NCBI GenBank assembly: GCA_009760855.2
Contig: WPIO01000045.1
Coordinates: forward strand, 1,351,501 to 1,415,500
Direction of reading: 5' to 3'
DNA from: Cristatella mucedo
Taxonomy: Eukaryota > Bryozoa > Phylactolaemata > Cristatellidae
Length of the DNA: 64,000 nucleotides
Below are positions 1 through 11,118 of the stretch, piece after piece. The notes below the pieces were generated by a model. It saw nothing but the letters and a program-made list of their open reading frames with translations, searched no databases and was not told the DNA's origin. Each line of letters begins with the position of its first letter. The first letter of the stretch is position 1. The translations under genes and the position numbers were made by a program.

Positions 1-287
1 AAGTCAGCGTTTGTGTGTTGCCCTAATTTCTTAGTGGGACAGTATACCTTGAGTTCCCCTGAGCCACCAGCTCTGCATCATGTAGCCTGTGCAGTTTCCT
101 GCTGTCAAAAATACTTAATCGGTCGATGAGACTTGTCCTGCATAGGTAGTGTCTTCAGTGACCTGTCTATCCTACGCCGCCTATCAATTTAGACGTAGAA
201 GTAAAAGAGAAATTTGAAAATTTAGAATCGCCTGTTAGTATAGCATTGAGTCTTGCTGTCAGTCCTGGTCTTCAGCCGACGTCAGGG

Positions 288-382
288 AATAATAATAATA
301 AAAGTGATAATGCGTTTGATATAACACCCTCAGAGAACTCAGTCTCTTTCTATGCACTTTACATTTGTAGGAAGCCGACGGA
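288..382 (-). mobile_element. LINE-A 3' tail fragment
   Basis: Shows (AAT)n followed by the characteristic inverted tail motif (CCCTCAGAGAACTCAGTCTC, then TTTACATTTG). It lies in the intron upstream of the first visible GIGYF exon. Confidence 0.6.
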
Positions 383-511
383 AATGGTGAGACAATGTAG
401 ACCCTATCAGTTATATGAAGGAATGCAAATACTTGAACGAAGCATCTTTTAGCTTTGCATTCAAAATCTTATTCCTTATGCATTTATAGGTAATTCGTAT
501 ACTTTTTGCAG

Positions 512-837
512 TTGTTTGCATTGCAGTCTGCTTTATGTAGGGCTTCGTCAGCCGGAATCCCTAGCACAAAGTCACTGCGTGAGATACAAGATGAAGAGCG
601 GCTTAGACAGCAGCAGTTGATAGATACCAATCGTCAACAGCAGAACACGGCTGCTGGTCGCTTGGCATCGGCTGTGGGTTCGACTAATGTGGTTGCTCGA
701 CCTGGGGCTGCAAGCGTTCTTAGCTGGGATGGCGCCTGGACAACTACAAAGGCCCCTGTGCCATCTACACCAGCGTCTGCTTCAGGTGTTTGGGAAAAGC
801 AAGGAACGTCATCTGGAAAGATCCCAACGTCAGGGAT
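512..837 (+). CDS. GIGYF: GIGYF exon (first exon in window)
   Basis: The exon reads through STKSLREIQDEERLRQQQ, matching the glutamine-rich SLLEIQ..EE helix of GIGYF2, then a Ser/Ala-rich linker with two Trp. The acceptor is ambiguous: AG at 511 after a T-rich tract, or AG at 526, both leaving the same frame (a 15-nt tandem-acceptor choice). The donor GTAAGT follows position 837 and leaves two bases of a Met codon. Confidence 0.8.
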
Positions 838-3756
838 GTAAGTTGCTTTTTAAGTTAGTTTGTATCTTTTAGTCGGTATCTTCATGAATGGCTCAGTAGC
901 ATCCTGCTACTGCACCGCTTAAGCTATGCTTCCTAACAGTGCTTGGTTTTTCTCAGGGATTCTTGATACAGTGTTGCTTTTCGGTTGCAGTTTTCTGAAA
1001 TTTCCTGATATGATCATCCAGCTTTAAGTGGCCGAGAAAGAATGCTCTTTGGCACTGAACTATTTCTCTTCTTTCAATTCCGATGTGGCCTACTAGTCTC
1101 TTTCTGCCGAAGGTGCTCTCTAGTATTCCGTCTGGCCATCGTAATGGGTTGCTAAGAATTGGAAACTACTGCTTCTTGCCGCTCTGTTATCAGAAGGTTA
1201 TGCTTTTGCTCGATCAGCTGTTTGGAGCTGTTTACAAGAATAGGCTTCTTTTATTTATTCGTTTTCAGTAGGGCTCTGCAGTCGGTAACGAGCACGGTCT
1301 GTGGTGGCTTGTATTTTTTCCTGCAGTTAAAGTGTACATTTGCTGATTCAGTGGCCTCATTTATATAGCGGTAGAGAGGGCTTGGGGGTTTTCATTCCAG
1401 CCTGTTTCATTCCAGGTTGCATGTAATCAAGGATCGCCTTTTGCATTCTGTTAATCCATGACCCGGAAACACCTAATTGCTGGTCAGGATTAGTTGGAAT
1501 AGTAACCTAGCCCATTATAATCACTCTAGCTTCGTCTGTGTTGGCATAGTTTGTATACCAGTTGCTTTGGCAGCTACCCGTGCCAAGTAGACAAAGCTGC
1601 CGATTTCTTAACCTTAAAAATAAAACAACTAAAAGCATTTCTATAGCACCTTGGGAGAATTAAGTCTCATTCCAGACACTTACACATGCTTAAAGAAAAG
1701 TATGTCATCTGTTAGTGATAAGAATATTGTTCTTAATTGCAGAAGGTGGGCATGACTGCCTGGTGATCCAAGTTAGGGCACAAAACAAGATTGACCTCAT
1801 CGCACAATGAGTTATTGAACTGCCTTTGGACTGCGTGAAAATAAGGCCAGATTGCAAGGAGTGGCTAACTTCGCCGAGCCACTTAGATGCACAACTCACA
1901 CGTGTGTTTGATATGCCACCTTAAACAACCTATACTATAATACATTACACTTTCTGGTTAATATTTAGCAGTGCAATGTGGCTCTGTCACCTGTTGGGAA
2001 TTTTGACTTAACACTTCTGGTTCAAAAAGTATGCTTTTTGATTTTAATAATAACAGTGTGTCTATAAACGTTGGATATATCTGCCTGGGTTTATTTCGTT
2101 AATGTCGTCTCTCTCTTTTGCAATGACCTTCAGCACATGTCATGCTATAGCTGTCCAAACAATTTCAGAGGATGGGGCTGTGTCTTGTTTTTTCACCCAT
2201 TGTGTTGCCATTCCTTGAGCTTATGCATATGTCCGTTCTTTGTTTATTAAGGGATTCGGGTTTTCCGTCACTCGGTGTTACAAGTTCTGGGACTGCTAGC
2301 ACTGCAAAGTTGGCCAAATCTACACCTGGAGGTGGTTCGGCAGCCCAACGGTCCAAGCAGATGGCTGGCACTGGCAAAACAAAGGAAGAGGTAATCCCTG
2401 CCTGCATTCTTGCTTTTTTTCCTGTTTGCCCCCTCTCTCCATTGCCTTATGTTCAGCATAACTAAGCACACATCGTTGGCCATTTCAAACTTTGGTTATG
2501 GCAATGAGCTTTTTTATCGTTGTCTTCCACCATCCGTTTGGCACGATGGATGGTGCTTAATTGTTAAGAAACTGAATTGTTGTAGGATAAAATCTCGAAG
2601 CTGTTCAGCTGGAGCACTGGCGACGCTCAGTCTGCTGCTGCAGATGAACTCACTCAATGGTGCATAGGCAGCCTGAGAAGCTTAAACGACTCGCTGGATG
2701 GTATGCTATTAGTAGTTCGTGCAATGCAGCTTTGCAGGTGATCGCTTGGTTGTGCCTTAACCTAGTTTGCGTGTTTTTTATTTGCTAGCTCCGTTTCTTG
2801 CAAAGTTCTTAAACACAGTCGAGTCTCCTGAGGAAGTACAAGAGTATGTGCAAAGTTATTGTGGCAACAACGGGGCTGTTCAGAACTTTATCAAACAATA
2901 CCTTCAGCGACGTGGCCGGCGAGGTTACACCCTTGAAGATGAGGTAAGACGGGAGGCATGATGGACGACCGAGGCAGCTCCACAGCAGGCAGCTGGTTGC
3001 GCCACGTACTAGCCGATCTGAGCTGAGCATGACTGAGAGGGAGGCTCTGCTAAGCCGGCACCGATCACTTGAATCTGGACTTATAAACGGGGCTTAATGC
3101 CGAACAGATGCCACCGTGATCATGGGGCAATAGCCTTCTCGGGCCCTGTGCCCACTCCTCTGCCTGCTTGCCGCCTGCAAGCAGGGCATACCTATCTGTC
3201 ATAGCTCGTGCTGCACTGGTGCAACATTGCGCACTGTAGGGCCGGCACTTTGTGCCGTGCCCTTTTCTACCTGCTGAAGCTATGCGACTTCGCGAGCGTG
3301 TGTCGCATGTTGCCGGCGATTGCATTGTCGCACGCTACTCTTTGTCAGCTGCGATCCGGCTTTTTGATTGTGCTTGCGTGTGCAAATGCGGTTGCAAGCC
3401 CTCGGGCAGAACTGTAGCCCTGATCCCTCAGTGGGTTACCCTTGGTATTGTGCTGCTGCCAACAGGACAGCCTTTGGGAAGTGAAGCCTCCACAGCAGCA
3501 GCCGACTCGAAACGTTGGTAACTCGAAGGTGCAACCTCAGCAACAGCGTCCTGGAGCTGCTGCTGGTCGTCCTGCTGACCAGGAACCCGACGACCGCAGG
3601 AATGTTACTAACGGAGCAACTGACACAGGTGACAAAAAGTCAAAAGCAAAGAAGAAGAAGATGCTCAAGGTGGACAGTGGTGCTCTTCTTGGTTTCAGTG
3701 TGCAGCCATCGTCCGAACGCTTTAATGTGGGCGAAATTGAGAAAGCCAAAGACTAA
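512..3756 (+). CDS. GIGYF: GIGYF-family protein (GRB10-interacting GYF protein), C-terminal part, five exons
   Basis: GIGYF1/2 proteins bind 4EHP (EIF4E2) and proline-rich partners through a GYF domain and repress translation of bound mRNAs in the cytoplasm. The GYF domain would lie upstream of this window. Five exons join in frame: 512-837, 2252-2390, 2586-2700, 2789-2943 and 3476-3756, with GT-AG introns of 1414, 195, 88 and 532 bp. The joined peptide follows the order of the vertebrate GIGYF2 C-terminus: a TKSLREIQ..EE glutamine-rich helix, an LTQWC helical segment, a VESPEEVQEYV block, a DSLW motif after a Q/R-rich stretch, a lysine run, and the terminal block LLGFSV..SSERFNVGEIE. Family and C-terminal structure are clear. 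Paralogue and upstream exons are not visible. Confidence 0.9.
2252..2390 (+). CDS. GIGYF: GIGYF exon
   Basis: Acceptor AG ends at 2251, and the first base completes the split Met codon. The exon encodes DSGFPSLGVTSS followed by a Ser/Thr/Lys linker ending KTKEE, like the NKK..EEEE segment of vertebrate GIGYF2. Donor GTAATC follows in phase 0. Confidence 0.82.
2586..2700 (+). CDS. GIGYF: GIGYF exon
   Basis: Encodes DKISKLF...LTQWCIGSLRSLN, corresponding to the LLKLFQ...FTQWCEQML helical segment of GIGYF2. Acceptor TTGTAG ends at 2585. Donor GTATGC follows 2700 and leaves phase 1. Confidence 0.88.
2789..2943 (+). CDS. GIGYF: GIGYF exon with the conserved VESPEEVQEYV helix
   Basis: Encodes FLNTVESPEEVQEYVQSY and KQYLQRRGRR, close to FLKEVESPYEVHDYI and KQFLERRAK in vertebrate GIGYF2. 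Acceptor TTTGCTAG ends at 2788, and the donor GTAAGA follows 2943 in phase 0. This is the most diagnostic exon in the window. Confidence 0.92.
3476..3756 (+). CDS. GIGYF: GIGYF terminal coding exon
   Basis: Acceptor CCAACAG ends at 3475. The exon opens with DSLWEVK, matching the DSVWG motif that follows the poly-Q in GIGYF2. It continues through a Q/P/R-rich linker and a lysine run, then the conserved end LLGFSVQPSSERFNVGEIE, and stops with TAA at 3754-3756. Confidence 0.92.
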
Positions 3757-3879
3757 AAGCGTGGAATGATGTCATCTTTTCGTGTTGCGTTGGCAAATTC
3801 GCCTACGCACGATTGGTACTGTGTTCACATAACGTGCATCGCCGGGAGCTTCGCGAATAACCTTTGGAATGCTCTCACA

Positions 3880-3947
<68 letters not shown>

Positions 3948-4275
3948 AGGATGTCTCCGGCTGCACAAATGTGACTCACTGCTGTCTTTCTTAGAGCGTA
4001 TTTGCTCCAACACCTCTCGAAGAACTGATCCTGCTAGTCCCCACCGAGTACTAGCTTTTCTCTCGGGCCGCTCGTTAACGTCGAGCTACTTTTGACAAGA
4101 TTCCTTTTCATTTTTACTTGCCATCTCTTGTTGGACTCGAGGATGGCGCCCCTTGCAATCGAGGCCTATCTTCCCTGCCGCCGACAAATAAGGTGTGACC
4201 TAACCGGTGTCATGTACCGCCTTGAGTCAGCCTCATCTTTCTTTGCCGGCGTCAATAAAGCCGGTGGGGTCTGAC
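3757..4275 (+). other. 3' UTR of GIGYF with (CA)n and poly(A) signal
   Basis: AATAAA lies at 4254-4259, about 500 bp after the stop, followed by a G/T-rich stretch as expected downstream of a cleavage site. An uninterrupted (CA)n microsatellite of about 60 bp (3883-3947) sits inside this UTR. The end point is inferred. Confidence 0.55.
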
Positions 4276-5984
4276 AATTCGTTTCTGCTGGAGCTGCACT
4301 GGCAGCCTACCACCAGAATAGGGGCACATCTAATCAGATTTCGATCGTCCACCTGTGACCACAGCCATGGTTGCAGCCACTCGTCCCCTTCTCTTAAGTT
4401 ACAGCATTGGGGCTGTGTGCAGTTCTCGGCTGCCCATTGCTGCCAACAATCTAGCTGTGTACATTACAGTTACAGCTGGTATTTACCTGTCGTCAGTGCA
4501 GGCACTGTCATCTACTAATTCTTTAGTAGATCATTAGATCTGTTGGTTGTATAGTTACACCTGCAGTGAGACAACTGGAGTTTCGTTTTGTAATGCAAGA
4601 AGTGTTGACATCGAGCATGCCATTGCTTTGTTTAAAAAGTTTTGTCATATGATACATAAACTCTTGAGTTTTGAACCATCGAGGCCACGCCTTTGCTAAT
4701 CCCCAATTGGCCTTTGCTAATCCCCAATTGGCTCATCAGCGGTTCCTGCTTCGAGAGCACTTCTGCCGAGCCATGTTGACTATTAATGCTCTCCAGCGAT
4801 TCTCGTTCAGCATCAACATGTGTGTTGTGCTTGTCATTTAAAAAGTGCTCCTAGAGTTTGCATGTTTTTAACGGTCTGAGGCATTTCTACATTTGTCATT
4901 CGGGGAACCATAGCCATTCTTATTGCTTTTGGAGAGGCAATGTATGAGGTGGCTACCTGCGATCAGCTGTAGCTGAATACCCTCGAGGCTTTGTCAAACC
5001 GTATCATGCGGATTTCAATTGTGATTGCAGCAAGTCTTCGGCGAGCCTTTTTAAGGAGCTACGCTAGCATTTCTAATGAGATCTGTCGGCCGTGCTGTTC
5101 CATAAAAGGTTGCAGTAACTCAGTTTAGTTGGTCCAAGAGATCCATTCGGTAGTGCCTAGGCTGGTGCGTCTGGTCCCAGGCTGTCGAGGCATAAACTTC
5201 GTTTGTAGGCTTTTCTCTGTCATGAATGTTTTTGTCTAGAGCTTTGTGCCCACTAGGTTCGCTGATGTCGACTAGCCAGTTTCGTCATTAAGATATTGGC
5301 CTACTGTCTAGGCTTTCTTTGGCTTCAATCTGAAGCCGACAGGAACCCTACATTATAGGTGAAATGTTGGCTATTCATACTTGTCCAGGCTTCCCAGAAC
5401 TTTCGAGAAGGCGAGCTGTCCCCAAATTCAGTGTCATATTATCTGTCTCAATAGCTCATCTGCATAGTAATTTGCATATTTGAATGTTTCTGTTGGAAGA
5501 AACGTAACGTTAGAATTCGCAGTGCACGGAAACTGTTTTGAAGGCTAAATATCGTCCTGTAAGCAGAGAGACATTGTACTGCGTGTATGAATTATTTATA
5601 AATGTAGTCGGGAAAATCAGACCGGGCACCGAGGGGTCAGTTTGCTCACAACCTAAATGTGACATATGTTATATGACTATAGCGTTTTTTATGTAAGTTG
5701 ACATCGTGGTTGTCTCACTTTCGCATAAAGTGAAAGGAGGACCAGGTGGCGTACTGTGATGGTGCCGCTTCGCTAAACACGCGTGATTTCAGGAAGTAAA
5801 ACTCAGCTGGAGCAAACACGTGCTAACCACATTTTTAATCATTGTCCGACGTAGCCTGACCTATCGAAATAGTAGCCGCGTGTCGCTCGAGTGATGAAAT
5901 TCCCGCCTTGTAGACATTCTATACGAAGCCATACATTGTAAATGGCCAATCAACTTGCTAGGTTGGCAGACGAGTTACAACTAC
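4276..5984. other. Intergenic stretch, no gene seen
   Basis: No supported coding region. The only structure noted is a 21-bp tandem duplication at 4690-4731 (unit begins CCTTTGCTAATCCCC). Confidence 0.4.
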
Positions 5985-6768
5985 CATTAATAATAATAAT
6001 ACACTAGATAAAGCGCCCTCAGAGAACTTAATCTCTTTCTAGGCGCTTTACATTTGCTGCAAAAAGAAATGCAATTGATTGGTAAGAAGAATCATGCTTG
6101 AAAAACAAACAAAATGAATAATATGGTTAGAGGTGACATGCACGGGGTCAGCATGCAAACGTGGTTAGTGGCAGCATGCACAGTGTCAGCACGCATAAGC
6201 ACATGAAGGATGAATCACAGGGACCCACTATATGCTGTCCTAAATAGGTGTTTTAAGTTCCTTTTAAATGTGGTCAGGTCAGGGGATGTTCTGACGCAGG
6301 TCGGTAGGGGGTTCCAGGCTTTGGGAGCATACGAACTAAATGCACGGTCTCCAAAGGATTTAAGGTTTGTACGAGGTATTTGTAGACTGTTGGATTCCGA
6401 AAAGCGGGTGGTACGATGCTTGGCCTGATGGGGTAGTATATCTGAAAGATAGGCTGGAGCCATAGAATGAAGGGACCTAACAGTGAGCGACAAAACCTTG
6501 AAGTCAATCCGTTGCTTGACTGGTAGCCAGTGCAGGTCGGCGAGAAGTGGTTTAATGTGGCAACTGCGACGCTCACGACAAGCGAGTCTAGCTGCAGAGT
6601 TTTGCACCCGCTGCAATCGCCTGATCGCACATGCCGGAAGGCCAGCGAGCATTGAGTTGCAGAAGTCGAGACGGGATGTCACGAATGCATGTGGCACTAA
6701 CGTTTGGCCCCAACACAGCAGGGAAGTCAGCAACCTTAGCCCACGTTTTGCCGATAATAATAAATGAG
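5985..6768 (-). mobile_element. LINE-A copy, 5'-truncated (C-terminal end of the RT protein plus 3' tail)
   Basis: An open minus-strand frame (6733 to 6215) encodes the C-terminal region of an L2/CR1-like non-LTR retrotransposon, with motifs VTSRLDFCNS, RRLQRVQNSAARL, PLLADLHWLPV and TTFKRNLK. The 3' tail at 5985-6062 has (AAT)n next to the CCCTCAGAGAAC stem-loop, so the 3' end is at the low coordinate. The reverse transcriptase core is missing, as usual for 5' truncation. The remaining frame has no internal stop over about 170 codons, so this copy is fairly young. Confidence 0.88.
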
Positions 6769-7764
6769 GCCAGCAACTAGCTAGACTTATTTGATCTTCA
6801 CTTGGTGCATGCCTGCTGTGAACGCCTCGATTTTCATCTTAGCCCATCGGTCAGGACTCACGCTTTACGAACGATGTGGGTTCTGATAAAGCAGCAGGCG
6901 GTCATTTAGGTAAAACGACTGGTTGCCGACTCTAAGGTACTGCTGAAGGTATGGCTGTAGATTCAGACGCGTTTAAACGGCTCGTGGCAGCAGCTTGCAC
7001 ATGTTTTTTTATGCAGTCACAAGATATAAAGAATTAAGTGACGTATACTTCTTGTGGAGTATTGTTCTTGCTGACCGTGCCTCAATAGTACGAGCTGGAG
7101 ATGAAGTAAGCTAAGGCAAGAAAGCAAAAGACATTCGCCACGAGAGTTCGAGTCAGAGGCCGTGGTGGCTTCGGATGCTGGGGCTTGTTTCTAGGGATCC
7201 GCCCTTACTGAGTTCGCATTATGCTCATGAAAAACTAGCATAGGATATGATGAGAACATTTTGATAGACGCGATTGGAATTATGAGATGTGTCGCTGCAG
7301 CAGCCATGTTTAACGAAATGCATCCTTTGCATAGACCTCACGATGCTCACGAAATGGTGAGAGCATTTTGATAAACCCGATTTGAAGTATGTGGCTGATT
7401 TAAAGTGTGGCCTTGCAGATGCAGCAGAGTGCCGAGTATGGGCGGCTTCAGCAGCGAACGATTTTCTTAAGTCGGCTCATCCTGCTCAAGTGTAGGTATG
7501 CATCCCAGTTACCTTCTTGAGAGTAACTTGTTTCGGTAGAATCATTTGGTGTACCGATGCTGCCTAGTGCATTATGGATTAATTATGTTCCTTTTTTCAA
7601 GCTAGACCATATTGAAGGTTTCGTCGAGTACAATCATATCGAGCACGACCTTTAATTGTATGCAGATAACTCACCTCCGCTTTGATGTCTCGCTGCATTT
7701 GAGCACCTCAAACTTGCTCTCGTAATTTATGTATCGTGTCTGTATCTTAACAAGGCCAGATTCG
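6769..7764. other. Intergenic stretch, nothing recognised
   Basis: No coding region, repeat array or element end could be supported here. Confidence 0.35.
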
Positions 7765-7990
7765 GTGCGCATACAGAAGCCAAAAGACTTTATCTAACGC
7801 AATGAAGAAAAAGTGAGAAGCATAGCTCAGTCAGGAAGGTAGTGTAGTTACTGTTAGTAGCAGCTCAGAACTTGTGGAAAAGATGTGCATAATTCGGCAG
7901 CAGGAAAACGGGTCGCTGCGTTAGAAATGTGAAATGAGTTTCACAGTCACATGCAGACCTAAAGCTTCTGGCAGCAGTGGTCATAGCACT
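7765..7990 (-). mobile_element. LINE-B fragment (old)
   Basis: Shares the segment ACTTTATCTAACGCAATGAA...AGCATAGCTCAGTCAGGA with the copies at 31985 and 36290. Substitutions are many and the 3' end (low-coordinate side) is not preserved. Confidence 0.5.
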
Positions 7991-8250
7991 TAGGAATATA
8001 ATAGCTAATTTGTTGTCAATAGAGGCTCACACAGCCCTCGTAGCTTACATTGCTGGTTTTCCTCTTAGAAGACAGTAAAAGTGCTCAATTTGAGTTATCA
8101 CAAGACCAACTCACTAGTTATGAGCATAACTAGAATTCCACAGAAACTGCAATCCCTATATGGTGTTCGCCCGTTGCTATTGTAATTATTGTGAATGCCT
8201 AATCTGCGGCCAATGGTTAAGCAATAGACAGCCCAGCTTCTGGCCACAAA

Positions 8251-8420
8251 TGTACATTATATTTCCCGACGCAGCTGCTATGACTCATCGAACTCATATG
8301 TGTGCGCGTTGAGAGAAATAAAGATTGAGCCTCGTTGAGCGCTCACGTACGCGCTGATGCCTCCGTGAGACTCCAATTGATCTGCAGTCGCCAGAGCCAC
8401 AGTAGCGCAGCAACTAGTAG
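8251..8420 (+). repeat. 170-bp direct repeat, left copy
   Basis: Begins TGTACATTATATTTCCCGAC and is about 85% identical to 9253-9440 by eye, fading out in both copies after GATCTGC. Together they flank about 830 bp. They could be the LTRs of a small non-autonomous LTR element (they start TG and can be ended at CA) or a segmental duplication. No target-site duplication was found. Confidence 0.55.
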
Positions 8421-8627
8421 CAGAGAATAGTTAACTCGTGCCAAAAAGAGTATCTGACCTATGGCCTAGATGGAATCCCAATACTGAGGTACGAAATGTT
8501 TAACGGTGGAAAGCATTTCTTGCCTCGACTTCTTAAATAGAGAAGGCAGTAGCTATATGGAAGATCGAGATGCCATTAAATCATGTTGTGCCTGTGCGTC
8601 AGGGCGATAATGCGATACTCCGATAAT

Positions 8628-8768
8628 AGACTGCTGGTTTGGTCCAGTGGTTAGGATGCTTGCCCCGACCAAGGTCTGGCTGAGATCGTGGGCTCGAGCG
8701 TGGAGGCATATGTGATGCGCCTGAATAGAGATTAAGTTCTCTTGGGGCACAATACAAATTAATTACAT
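8628..8768 (+). mobile_element. SINE1 (tRNA-derived, LINE-A-type tail)
   Basis: The tRNA-like head has an A-box-like TGGTCCAGTGGTTAGG and a B-box-like GTGGGCTCGAGC. A tail with paired GCGCCTGAATAGAGA and TTCTCTTGGGGC segments follows. It sits between the two 170-bp direct repeats. Confidence 0.8.
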
Positions 8769-8857
8769 ATACTGTTAGGGTGCCCACCCGACCGACATAA
8801 AATAGGTCTACCACAAGTTACGACATGAATTAATTCTGCTGCTCACGTGGTTGTCAG

Positions 8858-9250
8858 ATGAGGAGGAGGCGAGAGGTTTTGGCTGGAGCAGGAGCAGCTT
8901 GTCGGAGCTGCGACAGGGACAACGATAGGCGACGAGACAGCTTCACTACCGGTTGGTCCCACCTTCAACTGTTCACAAAAGCCAGACAGCCGAGCGGAAC
9001 TTATCCTGCTGCCGCAGCTATCCGGCTGCCATACCGGCGGAGGAAGTGGGTATGGGACCGCTTCCGACCCAGTAGCCAAAGCAGCCGAAAGGCGCCAGTA
9101 CAAATTAAGTTCGCAGTGGCAGCAGCCGGAGGCGAAGGAGGGGCAGCATGTGACGGCGGCATAGCTGTCAGCGGCGAGGCGGCAGCGGTCAGCGGCAATT
9201 CAAAGGCGGCCCGCGAGAGCGTCACGGCGAATCGCTGCCTCGAGAGCGTC
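8858..9250 (+). other. GC-rich spacer between direct repeats
   Basis: An Arg/Ala-rich frame is open for 131 codons, but it has no recognisable domain and its composition explains it. Treated as non-coding internal sequence of the direct-repeat unit. Confidence 0.3.
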
Positions 9251-9252
9251 TA

Positions 9253-9440
9253 ATGTACATTATATTTCCCGACCCAGCTGCTATGATTCGTCGAGCTCTC
9301 ATGTATGCACGAGTTGAGAGAAATACAGATCGAGTCTCGTTAAACGCTCACGTACGCGCCGATGCCTCCGTGAGACTCCAATTGATCTGCCGTCGCTGCC
9401 GGAACCACAATAACGCAACAGCTAACTCTCGAAATTGTCT
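9253..9440 (+). repeat. 170-bp direct repeat, right copy
   Basis: Second copy of the repeat starting TGTACATTATATTTCCCGAC. It ends near CACAATAACGCAACA, where similarity to the left copy is lost. Confidence 0.55.
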
Positions 9441-9719
9441 GTGCTAGCATATCTCCTGCCGCCTCTGCACGGAATCTGGCCGCCTTGTTGCAAAATACCT
9501 TCTCAGTATAGATTACCCCACCAGCTTCACTGTGAAGTCTTCCAAGTTACAGCTACGTAAAGTGGCAAAAGTGTGGGCTTGCTTTTTGATAAGGACACCG
9601 CAGCCATCCGTCCGAGCTCTTCATAAAAATAAAGAGGTCCGCTCTTGCCCGACCTATTGCAAACAAATACTTTATAATTAAGATGAATTCGAACAAAAAT
9701 GTATTTGATTGCATGCCGG

Positions 9720-9960
9720 TCTAAGAGAACTGGGCGCACAGGGGTTAGTGAAATGAACGGTATAAAGCGTGCAAAAGCGAACAGGCCGGCATGCTAAAGC
9801 AAACGCGAATAAACTCATGAACGCCGTTTAGTAAGACCTCTGGCTCGTAACGTGCACTGAATGATGCTCAGGTACGCACAAAAAAGCACACCGGAGCAAA
9901 GTTCAGCAAGGTGAAGGAACCGCAGACAGGAAGAGGTGCGTCTCGAGCTGGAATCTCTGT
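9720..9960. repeat. Dispersed repeat C, copy 1
   Basis: The stretch around TTAGTAAGACCTCTGGCTCG and GCTCAGGTACGC...AAGCACACCGGAGCAAAG recurs in diverged form at 53600-53790. No coding capacity or element ends identified. Confidence 0.4.
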
Positions 9961-10689
9961 GGAATAGGCAAGAGGAAATTACGTGGAAGGCTGGGGCAGC
10001 CCGAGCGACGTCATAAATGCACTTCAACATTGTACTATAGACATGAGAAAATTGCGCTGACGGAAATCGTAACTAAATAGGCTGTGTGCAAGTTTTTACT
10101 TGCAATGTACGAGCATCGGTGGGATTGCTACCGGAATGGCACGCTTCTTGTTTCTAAAGCTCTCGCCGTATGCTTGCGATCTGGTTTTCGTGCATTTAAA
10201 AGAAGACAAGTTTACTTTATTCAGGGCTCTCTTCTAGATCTCAGAAGCCAGATTATTTCGCATAAACTCGGCATTTTGCAAAGTAGCTAGCACTTTTCTG
10301 CCAGTAATTTAAAAAAATACATGGGACCAAACGCTCGGATGGGATCTTGATAGTGACCGATAGTGTAGCCTTTTTTGCGTTAGTCATTAAGGTCGAGTTT
10401 AAGCCCCTCTGACAACAGTTACTGAGTATTACCCTGGCCTGAATTATTCATTTTCCTGATCGCCACCAGCCTAGCCGGCAGATTTCTGACCTGACAATGT
10501 GTCCTGAGCCCCCACAGTGGATATATGGTAACTGCCGATCGCACCCTCCTTGAGCTTCATTAGTTGGTGGAATAGGAGGCGATTGATTATGCTTGTTTTA
10601 GCAAACACAACGTAGCCTTACCTGCTTGCCTTTACAGACGGCGATCCGTACGCTACACTCATGCATATACTAGGTATAAATAAATAAAT

Positions 10690-10690
<1 letters not shown>

Positions 10691-10746
<56 letters not shown>
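10691..10746. repeat. (CA)n/(TA)n microsatellite
   Basis: Five CA repeats run into about 23 TA repeats. Confidence 0.9.
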
Positions 10747-10748
<2 letters not shown>

Positions 10749-10783
10749 CACCTAATGTAACAGTATTACTGGCACTATTTAGG

Positions 10784-10837
10784 ATTATATATACAGCATT
10801 TATATATATATATATATATAAATGCTGTATCTATAAT
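10784..10837. repeat. Palindrome with (TA)n centre
   Basis: Positions 10791-10830 form a perfect 40-bp palindrome: ATACAGCATT, then (TA)10, then AATGCTGTAT. Pairing continues to 10784/10837 after one mismatch. The unique flank of an AT tract appears as its own reverse complement on the other side. Confidence 0.9.
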
Positions 10838-10955
10838 ATACATATATATAAATAAATAAATATAAATATATAAATATATATATAATATAATATAATAATA
10901 AATATATACATATATATATAAATATAATAAAATAATAATATATAATAATATATAG

Positions 10956-11022
10956 TCTAGCCCGCCTCCGAACAGCTCTTGTTCGCGATAAAATTCAGCC
11001 AAGGCCAGCAGGGCGCTACATA

Positions 11023-11053
<31 letters not shown>

Positions 11054-11118
11054 TGTAGCGCCCTGCTGGCCTTGGCTGAATTTTAGCGCGAACAAGAGCT
11101 GTTCGGAGGCGGGCTAGA
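10956..11118. repeat. 163-bp near-perfect inverted repeat around an A/AT tract
   Basis: The left arm (10956-11022) and right arm (11052-11118) are 67 bp each and pair with one mismatch (10988/11086). The 29-nt loop is A- and AT-rich. The right arm begins at the TG of the putative solo LTR, so the left arm is an inverted copy of the LTR terminus. Confidence 0.92.

Noticed and set aside
8628-8700. Functional tRNA gene
   Set aside because: A- and B-box-like words are present, but the cloverleaf cannot be completed and the sequence continues into a SINE tail repeated at many loci.
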